DNA from: Flavobacterium daejeonense DSM 17708 | GTDB lineage: Bacteria > Bacteroidota > Bacteroidia > Flavobacteriales > Flavobacteriaceae | Length of the DNA: 64,000 bases | Assembly (NCBI RefSeq): GCF_000425425.1 | Contig: NZ_AUDK01000003.1 | Coordinates: 124,001 to 188,000 of the forward strand | Direction: 5' to 3' | Shown here: positions 16,746-24,030 of the stretch, in pieces | How positions within the stretch are numbered: the stretch's first letter is position 1 | How the letters are laid out: the number at the start of each line of letters is the position of its first letter | Position numbers and translations under genes: made by a program | Notes under the pieces: model-generated | Database searches by the model: none | What the model was told of the DNA's origin: nothing | Seen by the model: the letters and a program-made list of their open reading frames with translations, nothing else

Positions 16746-17470
16746 TATAATAGGTTTTTAAGGGTTTGGTTATTCGGTCTCAATACTTCTTTTGGAAAGG
16801 GGGTCTCCGTGTTCACAAGGTCTTTCCAAAGGTTTACGCAATTGCCTTTTATAGGATTATGATTGCCCAATAAATGGCTGAAATAGGAATTGAAAAAGTA
16901 ATACTCCCAAGACTGTATAAATTCTTCCACCGAAGCGGATTTTTTAATATCAACGCTTACCGTTCCCATACATACTTTACCATCTTCATAGATGTTGAAA
17001 TATGGCGTATGATACAATTTTGTCTTTTCTGTTGGTCTTCTGTCGCTTGCAAGGGCAAACACACTCAAACCGTTTTTACTTGCTTTCCAAAGCATTGGCG
17101 GTACTTGTGCTATTCCGTTTGGAATTTGCAGACTATCTACAAAATACATCTGCCGTTGCTGTGCTTTGGTGTACCAAATTACTGCACCTTTATCCGCATT
17201 GGGATTGATGTGCAAAATGTTGGTTGGCAAAATTCCGTTTGATTTCAGAAAGGCTTTGTTCTTTTCCTGTTCGGTATTGAGTGCCTTTGCCAAAACATTC
17301 GCTTCCTTTACCGTTAAAGGGTGGGCGTTGATAGGATTGCCGTTCTTGTCCATATCAAAATGTTCTACATATACATCGGTATTGCTTCCTTTAGTTTCAT
17401 AGAATACCAAAGCCGATTTTGGGTGGTACAATGTACCGAAGTCCTGTGTTATATCGTTAATCGTTTCCAT
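16745..17470 (-). CDS. PRTRC system protein B
   Basis: A 241-residue soluble protein. Recognisable family elements are the early TLYHPKSALVFYETK, the central VIWYTKAQQRQMYF and the later YHTPYFNIYEDGKVCMGTV. These match PRTRC protein B, a cassette member of unknown activity. It is coupled to ThiF by a one-base overlap and lies 11 bases after the unknown 385-residue gene. Confidence 0.9.
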   Translation of the reverse strand: METINDITQDFGTLYHPKSALVFYETKGSNTDVYVEHFDMDKNGNPINAHPLTVKEANVLAKALNTEQEKNKAFLKSNGILPTNILHINPNADKGAVIWYTKAQQRQMYFVDSLQIPNGIAQVPPMLWKASKNGLSVFALASDRRPTEKTKLYHTPYFNIYEDGKVCMGTVSVDIKKSASVEEFIQSWEYYFFNSYFSHLLGNHNPIKGNCVNLWKDLVNTETPFPKEVLRPNNQTLKNLL

Positions 17471-17481
17471 AGTTCCAATTT

Positions 17482-18639
17482 TTAGAATGTATGTAAAATG
17501 TCGCTTAGACTGTGCAGTAGTCCAAATAGTCTGTTTTCAAAGCAAAGGTTGTTGGCGGTTATATCCCTGCCGTCAAACATTTTTTGGATAATGGGTTCTT
17601 CCATTTGTCCGTATTCTTGCATTTCGGTGTTGACCGATTCTATTAGTGTTTCATTCAGCCAACCTTTGTGGTCAGCATAGAATGAAATATACTTTTCCAT
17701 ACCGATAATGTTCTCCATATCTTCCTCCGATGCTTCTCCGTTTGGTTTGGCATTGCGGAATACGCTTTCATTCGGATAGGTCTGATAAAGGGCAAAGGCT
17801 TTTTTTGCTACGGTTAAACACTCTCTATCAAAATCATCTTTAGCTTTAAAACTGTTGATACGCTGTTCAAATACGGTCAGATTAATGCGGTTGTAAATCC
17901 GTTGTTCCATATAATCCCCGATGTATTCCGCTTGTTTGATTTCGGCAAGATAAACGGCTGTTTGCTCGGTTTGGTCATCCATTTCAACCCAATCGTTCAT
18001 CATTTCGTACATCCAATACAGATAACTTGCTTCCTGTCTGTAATACGGTATGTCGGCTATGTGATACAGATAAGCACATACGGACAATAACAAATGGGCG
18101 TTTCTTTTCCGATTACGGTCGTGCAACATTCGGTACAACGACGCAACGGGAATGTAAAAAAGTGTTGCCCCTGTATTGTAGCGTTCCTCACTTACAAAAT
18201 ACGTTTTCTTACTATCCTGTACTAAACGTATTTCTTCCCAATCCAAAACCTTTTGCTTTAGTTTTTCTTCCATATCCGACATTGCCAAAGCCATATTGTA
18301 TGGATATGGAAATTGTTTACTCTGCATCGGTTCAATTTGATAATGCTCGGCAAGTTTGGAAAGGGACTGAAAAAAATCCCTTTCCGTCTTATCCGATTTC
18401 CTGTAAGCCTGTCCGGTTTTGGTTTCTTTCAGTTTGGGCAGAAACGTACACTTTAGAAAACCATTGGCAACATCGCTGTCGGTACTGATTTGCGTTTGTC
18501 TTTCCGCACTTCGTTTGCATCCTTTGGCTTTTGCATCCAATTGGCGAACTCGTTCAATTGGCGGTGCAACTGCCGTTGTCTTTGCTGTTCGGGTATTGTG
18601 ATAGTTCCCGATAGGATATGTTTGTGCATAGTTCATCAC
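17482..18639 (-). CDS. Unknown protein of the PRTRC cassette (position of protein F)
   Basis: A 385-residue soluble, mostly helical protein without signal or membrane segments. Basic, low-complexity residues at 1-60 precede a helical body with many Tyr, Met and acidic residues. It sits between proteins C and B in a tightly packed operon, a place usually held by an unnamed protein or PRTRC protein F in Bacteroidota. No catalytic motif is visible. The gene belongs to the cassette by spacing (11 and 14 bases to neighbours), but its family is not recognised with certainty. Confidence 0.65.
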   Translation of the reverse strand: MMNYAQTYPIGNYHNTRTAKTTAVAPPIERVRQLDAKAKGCKRSAERQTQISTDSDVANGFLKCTFLPKLKETKTGQAYRKSDKTERDFFQSLSKLAEHYQIEPMQSKQFPYPYNMALAMSDMEEKLKQKVLDWEEIRLVQDSKKTYFVSEERYNTGATLFYIPVASLYRMLHDRNRKRNAHLLLSVCAYLYHIADIPYYRQEASYLYWMYEMMNDWVEMDDQTEQTAVYLAEIKQAEYIGDYMEQRIYNRINLTVFEQRINSFKAKDDFDRECLTVAKKAFALYQTYPNESVFRNAKPNGEASEEDMENIIGMEKYISFYADHKGWLNETLIESVNTEMQEYGQMEEPIIQKMFDGRDITANNLCFENRLFGLLHSLSDILHTF

Positions 18640-18653
18640 TTTAAATATTTGGT

Positions 18654-18872
18654 TTAACCTTTCGTTCCCATTACGCTTTCAAATTTGTACTCTACTACAT
18701 CATCTTTAATTTGTGGTGCAGATGCTTTTGCGGTTGTAAGTATCGGGTACATATTGGCGTAAAAATTCATTACGGCTTCCACGCTCCAACGTGGTTCGGG
18801 GTCGGTCAGTCTGATGTCCTGTCCTTTATCTTTGAGTATAAACACTCGTTCTAATTGCGTTGCTAATAACAT
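18654..18872 (-). CDS. PRTRC system protein C
   Basis: A 72-residue protein with the family pattern: RVFILKDKGQDIRLTDPEP followed by WSVEAVMNFYANMYPILTTA, and the C-terminal VVEYKFESVMGTKG. PRTRC protein C is always short and shows this DPEP-plus-YxxxYP layout. The function is unknown. It is 18 bases after protein E and 14 bases before the 385-residue gene. Confidence 0.9.
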   Translation of the reverse strand: MLLATQLERVFILKDKGQDIRLTDPEPRWSVEAVMNFYANMYPILTTAKASAPQIKDDVVEYKFESVMGTKG

Positions 18873-18890
18873 AATGTTCGTTTTAAATCG

Positions 18891-19502
18891 TTAATACTCT
18901 GATTCTTCCTCGTCCGTTTCGTCTATCGGATAATCGGCTGTGGTTTCTTCCTCTTGGCTCGGTTCGGGTTGCGGTTCTTCCGCTTCTCCGAAAAGGCTTG
19001 GTGTAGCGAATTTTGCAGACAATGCCGTTTTGCGTTTGCGTATCTCATCCGCTTTTTCGGGAAACTCGGTTACATCGGGTACTTTCATCCACGCTTCACG
19101 GAATTTGCCCTCTTTTTCGAGTTCATCAGCCTTTGTCATTCCGTCTTTAAACTTCTTGTCTTTGGCTTCTTTTTCTTTTTTGGCTTTCTCGGTCTTTTCT
19201 TTCTCCATTGCCGATTGCTGTTTGACAATTTCCATTTGTTTTAGGAATTTCTCCATATCAACCATTACGCCCGAAACCGTTTTGATAGGTGCTTTTATCT
19301 GCTCAAAAAATCCCTCGTCATACTCCTGTGGCGTTGCGTTAAATGTCAACGGAGGAATTAGGTTTTTGGCATTATCTCCGCATTGTTCGTTGTTGAGCAG
19401 AACCGATACGATAAGGTTGTTTTCCGCTCCTTTTGAAATGTTCAGTTGCAATACTCCTGTAAAGTCCAACTGCTGTATCTGATTGAAAAAATTGGTATTC
19501 AT
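18891..19502 (-). CDS. PRTRC system protein E
   Basis: A 203-residue protein with a compact N-terminal domain (FTGVLQLNISKGAENNLIVS, PPLTFNATPQEYDEGFF). A long Lys/Glu-rich coiled-coil stretch (about residues 98-135) and an acidic tail (TDEEESEY) follow. The N-terminal domain with PPLTFNATPQELDEGF is diagnostic for PRTRC protein E. The coiled coil suggests self-association or partner binding. The gene opens the E-C-unknown-B-ThiF series. Confidence 0.9.
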   Translation of the reverse strand: MNTNFFNQIQQLDFTGVLQLNISKGAENNLIVSVLLNNEQCGDNAKNLIPPLTFNATPQEYDEGFFEQIKAPIKTVSGVMVDMEKFLKQMEIVKQQSAMEKEKTEKAKKEKEAKDKKFKDGMTKADELEKEGKFREAWMKVPDVTEFPEKADEIRKRKTALSAKFATPSLFGEAEEPQPEPSQEEETTADYPIDETDEEESEY

Positions 19503-19556
19503 CTTTTTGAAATTTTAAGTAGGCTACCACCGATTAAAGCGGTAGCCTTTGGTTAT

Positions 19557-20630
19557 TTAGTTAAGGTTTAGGATTTCCGCACCGTCCAAAGCAAATGAGG
19601 TACATAATTCAAAAGCCTTTTGAGTTTTGAGTTGGGCAGTACCACCCAATACAATGCTCTGCAATTTGGCTTCATCATTCTTGTAATTTCTTACGTTCTG
19701 ATAGTAGCCTGTAACTGCATTGTACGCCCCGAACAATGTGCCTTTCGTGGTTTCCATCTGCTGTGTATCGCTGATCATAGCGTAGGCAAAGGCATCTTCT
19801 ACGGTGTTTTTAAACACGGTTGAAATTTCATCTTCCGCACCTTTTTTGATAAGGTCAAGCGTTTCCTTGTTCGGGCAAAGTGCCAATTGGATTAACTTTT
19901 TGATTTCTCGGTCTGATACTTTTACTTTTGCCCACTCGTTGAAAATGCCCTCTAATTGGTTGCTCAATGTGTTGGCAAGTCCCATAATCTTGTGAGCATT
20001 CTCAATACGCTGTTTTGCTCCCGAAGTGTGTTTGATACGAACTACATTAGTCATACTGCGTAACGAAGCGTTTAAGGTGTTTTGACAAACAATTCTGATA
20101 GGTGTAAATGCGGCTGTGATACTTCCGCTACCATCGTGCGAAGTGGTTAGGAAAATGTACTTTTCCGTAACATCATCGCCATTACCGACACGGATATAGT
20201 CAGGCAATTTGGCTGTGATGAAAATACGTTCTCCGTTTCCTAATGCTCCTACTGTTTCATAGAGAATGCCCTCACCACCGCCTACAATAGCATCAAAGAA
20301 ATTAAATGCTTCACGGTTTTGTACTATGTGGTAATCCTTGCCGACTACTCCCAATACTGCATTGTTATCGCTACGGATATTGGCAAAATAGTTAGGTACT
20401 TCTAATTCGCTACTGCCTATCTCTATGCCGTTAGCTGTTTCGATGATGTCCAAACCTTTTGTAAATAGTGGGGATTTTACGACTTCGTAATCTAACCCTG
20501 CGTGTTTGATAGCTTCCTCACTCGTTGGGTACTGTTCCACAATTTGCCCCAAACCGTGCCACGCTTTTTGCTGAACGCTAAAAAATGAATAACGTCCTGT
20601 TCTCTCGTTGAAATTGATATTATGTGCCAT
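19557..20630 (-). CDS. DUF932 (phage/plasmid-like) protein
   Basis: A 357-residue protein of the DUF932 family common on plasmids, phages and ICEs. Typical parts are AWHGLGQIVEQYPTSEEAIK near the start, VGKDYHIVQNREAFNFFDAI (about residues 97-116), and RIVCQNTLNASLRS near 180. The molecular role is unknown; the family goes with mobile-element replication and partition genes. It lies between ssb and PRTRC E, 43 and 54 bases from each, probably in the same transcript. Confidence 0.9.
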   Translation of the reverse strand: MAHNINFNERTGRYSFFSVQQKAWHGLGQIVEQYPTSEEAIKHAGLDYEVVKSPLFTKGLDIIETANGIEIGSSELEVPNYFANIRSDNNAVLGVVGKDYHIVQNREAFNFFDAIVGGGEGILYETVGALGNGERIFITAKLPDYIRVGNGDDVTEKYIFLTTSHDGSGSITAAFTPIRIVCQNTLNASLRSMTNVVRIKHTSGAKQRIENAHKIMGLANTLSNQLEGIFNEWAKVKVSDREIKKLIQLALCPNKETLDLIKKGAEDEISTVFKNTVEDAFAYAMISDTQQMETTKGTLFGAYNAVTGYYQNVRNYKNDEAKLQSIVLGGTAQLKTQKAFELCTSFALDGAEILNLN

Positions 20631-20673
20631 AATGCTTAAAAATTTGATGTTAAAAAATGATTAATACTTGTTG

Positions 20674-21051
20674 TTAAAATGGGAGGTCGTCTTCTGTCTT
20701 GGTATTGTTTGCACCTGTAGTAGCTTGTGCCGTTTCCGATTTTTTGCTACCTCCGTGTAATTTTATGTTTGATGTATGGAAATTTAGTCCTGCTCTTGGC
20801 TCTCCGTCATTGCCTGTCCACGCTCTTGTACTTACTCTTCCCGATAGTTCCACCAATGTGCCTTTTGTAAGTAGCTTAGCTACATTCGGAGTTATCCAAT
20901 AGGAGCAGTCGAAATAGGTTGTTTGCTCAATGCGTTCACCTTGTTTGTTACGGTAGCTGTCGTTGGTCGCTACTGAAAAATTTACTACTTGTTTGTCCTG
21001 TGACGTTGTGCGTACTTCCGCATCTCTTGTCAGTCTTCCTGTAATATTCAT
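20674..21051 (-). CDS. ssb: Single-stranded DNA-binding protein of the ICE
   Basis: A 125-residue OB-fold protein that coats single-stranded DNA during transfer or replication. The start is MNITGRLTRDAEVRTT, with the conserved VVNFSVATNDSYR, TTYFDCSYW and LVELSGRVSTRAW. The tail ends in the acidic DDLPF that recruits partner proteins. It is full length. It leads the PRTRC operon, with a 669-base noncoding region upstream full of inverted repeats. Confidence 0.93.
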   Translation of the reverse strand: MNITGRLTRDAEVRTTSQDKQVVNFSVATNDSYRNKQGERIEQTTYFDCSYWITPNVAKLLTKGTLVELSGRVSTRAWTGNDGEPRAGLNFHTSNIKLHGGSKKSETAQATTGANNTKTEDDLPF

Positions 21052-21252
21052 GATTTCTACTTTTTTGCGTTATTAATTTTGTTCTGATTTTTCCCTTGAT
21101 TTATTCGGCAATGAGAGGAGGTGCTGAAGTTTCGTTTCACTCTTTTGCCATTTCCAATGCTGTATTTTTTCATTTCTGACATTTTTTTTATTCGTCTAAA
21201 GAGCCGGAGTATGCTTTGTTTCGTTTCACGAGCATAAAAAGGTTAGTGTTTA

Positions 21253-21337
21253 GCAGGAACAAGGTTTTGTCAAAAAAATACGACCCGAATGGGTGGAGAT
21301 TTTTTTGCAAACCAGGAGGGCATGACCTTGTTCCTGC
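21253..21337. repeat. Inverted repeat in the ssb-int noncoding region
   Basis: Two perfect 13-base arms, GCAGGAACAAGGT (21253-21265) and ACCTTGTTCCTGC (21325-21337), separated by 59 bases that include ACCCGAATGGGT. The gap 21052-21720 has no gene. It may be a regulatory or replication structure, or a site for DNA-binding proteins; no known origin motif is recognised. Confidence 0.6.
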
Positions 21338-21516
21338 GTTAAGAACACGGAAATACCTTTGCTCTTGAAATGGAACAAAATAGCATACCGGTTTTTGAAT
21401 AAAAACTTATGTGGAAGCACGTGAAAAAGGCATTGAGGAAATGGCCTTGTGATTACAAAACCTGCAATTACATTTTGCAGAATTTATAAATGTGGATTTT
21501 AGTATCTTAAAGTATT

Positions 21517-21585
21517 GTGGCTTTGGAAGCCACGTAAACGGTACTGAAAAATATTTGTTGAGGATAGATTAGGAGTTTTTCAGTA
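21517..21585. repeat. Two further inverted repeats before the integrase terminator
   Basis: GTGGCTT-tgg-AAGCCAC at 21517-21533, and TACTGAAAAA / TTTTTCAGTA at 21542-21551 and 21576-21585. Both are perfect. They sit in the same 669-base noncoding region as the 13-bp repeat. Confidence 0.55.
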
Positions 21586-21680
21586 TGGTTTATTAAGTCA
21601 TCCTGCTAAAGCTCTTTTATGGCGTTGGATGTGCGCTGGAGGAATAAATGTGCTTTAAGGATTAAGTATGTACATAAAAA

Positions 21681-21701
21681 AAGCAGGACATAATCCTGCT
21701 T
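21681..21701 (-). terminator. Terminator of the integrase gene
   Basis: A perfect stem AAGCAGGA / TCCTGCTT (21681-21688, 21694-21701) followed on the - strand by a T-run, 20 bases past the integrase stop. Confidence 0.8.
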
Positions 21702-21720
21702 CGCTTTGTAAATAAAAATT

Positions 21721-22986
21721 CTAAATGATAACCTCTTTCTCCATTTTAGAAAATGCGGCTTCCATTCCTGCAAATTTATGCGATACCAAATCCATATCCT
21801 TGCTAATTTTCTGACTGGTAATCTTGGCATAAATCTGCGTAGTTGAAATGTTTTTATGTCCCATCATTTTACTGAGGCTTTCAAGTGGGACCCCTTCAGT
21901 TAAGAACATCGTAGCAAATGTGTGGCGCGCTGTATGAAAGGTTACCTTTTGTTCTGTAATAATTTCTGCTTCACTCATTAATTTCTTAATATGAGTGTTA
22001 CAGGTAGGATTGGTTGGTATTTCGAAAACATAATCATTACCAGTAATTCCTCTGTACTTTTCAATGATATGCTTCGGAATTTCCAATAAACGAACGTTGG
22101 AAGCAACATCAGATTTCTTTCTTCTGCTGATTATCCATTGATGACCATCAAAGAAAGACTGTATATTGCCCCATTTCAATTTTTGGATGTCTATATAAGA
22201 AAGACCGGTAAAGCAACTAAAAATAAAAAGGTCTTTTACAAGTTCATATTGCGGTTTAGATGGTTTCAGAAGCATTACTTTTTCTACATCATCTTTTAAA
22301 AGATAGCTACGATCAGTTTCTTCCATACTGATTTCATAATCTTCAAAAGGGCTTTTGCGTATCAGTCCCTTTTTGATAGCGAGTTCAGCTAAAGCGATAA
22401 TTGGCATTGTGTAAACCCAAACCGTATTGTGGGTACATTCCTTATCTATTCGCAGAAAGAAATCAAACTCCCGAATAAAGTCGGAAGTGAGTTCACGAAA
22501 TGCCATGTCTTCTCTGTAATAGCGCTCCCTAATAAATTCACACAGATGATTATAAACGGTTTTGTACTTATTATAAGTGTTTTGAGAACGTTTTCCTTTA
22601 CTGACCATTCTTTCAAAATCATCATTCTGCTCCTTAAATACTTTTAGGATGGCATCATCCATAACGCCGACCCCTAAAAAAGAGAGCTTTACTTTTTGTG
22701 AAGTAGCAAAGCCATCTTCCTTATGCATATCATCATAAATCTTGTTGATACGTACACGTATGTTATCTAATATAAGATTAAGGCTCAAAGCTTGGGTACT
22801 TTTACCCAAAACTCTTCCGTGCTTTAAATCCCAATTATCAGAATTGATTTCTAATTTTGTTGCGAATGTTTTTGGGATTCCGTCAATGGTAATCCTCCCC
22901 ATAATTGGTACATTCCCGTTCTTCTTTGGTTCGTTTTTCTTCAAGTAGAACAATAACTTGAACGTGGATCTTTTTGATCGTTCCAT
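21721..22986 (-). CDS. int: IntDOT-like tyrosine recombinase (ICE integrase)
   Basis: A 421-residue site-specific recombinase that would insert and excise the ICE. An N-terminal Arm-type domain (1-110) and a SAM-like core-binding domain (about 115-215) precede the catalytic domain. Catalytic residues visible are His351 and Arg354 (HTARHTF), His377 (GHKN) and the nucleophile Tyr386 (TTQIYAKI). The place of the first catalytic Arg is Ser263 (TGLSYID), the same unusual change known in IntDOT of CTnDOT. The gene is transcribed inward from the ICE end and has its own terminator. It appears intact. Confidence 0.92.
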   Translation of the reverse strand: MERSKRSTFKLLFYLKKNEPKKNGNVPIMGRITIDGIPKTFATKLEINSDNWDLKHGRVLGKSTQALSLNLILDNIRVRINKIYDDMHKEDGFATSQKVKLSFLGVGVMDDAILKVFKEQNDDFERMVSKGKRSQNTYNKYKTVYNHLCEFIRERYYREDMAFRELTSDFIREFDFFLRIDKECTHNTVWVYTMPIIALAELAIKKGLIRKSPFEDYEISMEETDRSYLLKDDVEKVMLLKPSKPQYELVKDLFIFSCFTGLSYIDIQKLKWGNIQSFFDGHQWIISRRKKSDVASNVRLLEIPKHIIEKYRGITGNDYVFEIPTNPTCNTHIKKLMSEAEIITEQKVTFHTARHTFATMFLTEGVPLESLSKMMGHKNISTTQIYAKITSQKISKDMDLVSHKFAGMEAAFSKMEKEVII

Positions 22987-23364
22987 AACTCAAAAATTTA
23001 ATGTTTAAAATTAATTTTAATTGAGTTACAAGGGAATATGAAAAATACCGCAAATGACTGAAATATAAACTCTTATATTCAAAATAGTCAGATTGTAATC
23101 AGTAATGATTTAGTAACCTAACCTTTTCATTCTAAGACCAAAACCTATCGGACACCTACCTCCAATTTTAGACTAACCTTTTATAAACGACTGTATAATA
23201 ACAGTTTTAATCGTTTTGCTTACTTTTGCTTTTTTCTAATCTTTTTAAAGAAAAAATAAAAGATTGAAATGAAAAGCCCGACCCTTAGGGTAACGCCCAA
23301 AACAAAATTTGAATAGCAATTTTGCCTCTTTTAATATTAATTTACTTTGTAACTTTGCGCTTCA
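22987..23364. other. ICE end region and junction with chromosome
   Basis: A gene-free stretch between the integrase and the chromosomal lipoprotein gene. It contains an inverted pair AGATTAGAAAAA-like/TTTTTCTAAT around 23232-23265, several TTTTGC words and no tRNA remnant. It must contain the integrase promoter on the - strand and the end of the ICE; the most likely boundary is GTAACTTTGC at 23349. The other ICE end is outside the window. Confidence 0.5.
23349..23358 (+). promoter_or_regulatory. Candidate ICE attachment core overlapping a -7 promoter box
   Basis: GTAACTTTGC matches the 10-base GTANNTTTGC core described for CTnDOT attachment sites. The same bases contain TAACTTTG, a perfect Bacteroidota -7 box placed just upstream of the lipoprotein-mfd operon. 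The IntDOT-like integrase lies 363 bases away. Attachment is inference; the promoter match is seen. Confidence 0.5.
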
Positions 23365-23376
23365 ATGAAAAATCCG

Positions 23377-24030
23377 ATGAAAACGAAACTATTATATATT
23401 TTTGGGCTGCTGATTTTGCTGGTTTCCTGTAACCAGGAAAACAATCGAAAACGATTGGCAGAAAATGCCAAAGACGCTAAAAAGAAAAAAGTCATTTTTG
23501 AAAACATTCGAAAAGGCTGGGATTTTTATGATGAACCTATCAATGAGGCTACCGAAGAAACCATTAAAACCTGGAATGAATTGCGTTTATTCATGCAGGA
23601 ATTGCATCAAAAACCTAAAAAGACTATTGGAGCTTTCCAGCAAAAATCGGATGCGATTTCCAAAAAAGCCATGGCTTTGAATAATGCAATTCCCGAAATG
23701 TTTAATAAACCGCAAATCAAAAGCCGTATTCAGGTTTTGATTACTAAGGTGCGATTGATGGATATGTACATCCATTTGGATAATATTCCCGATAAAAAAG
23801 TGGTGCAATTAGTGGGTGAAATCAATAAAGAATTGGCCACTTTGCAACGTCAGATTGATATTTTGACCGAAAAAAGTAAAATTCCGGTTGAGGAAGGTGA
23901 AGACGAAATGAGACGTATGTTATTGGATTCGGCGAGAGCCATTCCTAATACACCGGTGATGCCTAATCCGTCTGTTCTTCCGTCCGGCTCGAGAGCAATT
24001 ATTAACCCTAATGATGCCCGAGTTGAGTAA
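23377..24030 (+). CDS. Lipoprotein upstream of mfd, function unknown
   Basis: A 217-residue predicted lipoprotein: signal MKTKLLYIFGLLILLVSC with lipobox LVSC, then a charged, helical body and a Pro-rich tail (PNTPVMPNPSVLPSG). The ATG at 23377 is preferred over 23365, because the -7 box at 23350 would leave almost no leader for the latter. Flavobacterial genomes often have such a gene before mfd; the role is unknown. Its end overlaps the mfd start by 20 bases, indicating an operon. Confidence 0.75.
   Translation: MKTKLLYIFGLLILLVSCNQENNRKRLAENAKDAKKKKVIFENIRKGWDFYDEPINEATEETIKTWNELRLFMQELHQKPKKTIGAFQQKSDAISKKAMALNNAIPEMFNKPQIKSRIQVLITKVRLMDMYIHLDNIPDKKVVQLVGEINKELATLQRQIDILTEKSKIPVEEGEDEMRRMLLDSARAIPNTPVMPNPSVLPSGSRAIINPNDARVE

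Noticed and set aside
22987..23364. tRNA gene or tRNA fragment as ICE target
   Set aside because: No cloverleaf or TPsiC-arm-like sequence was found. The integrase type and GTAACTTTGC site fit a CTnDOT-like target better.
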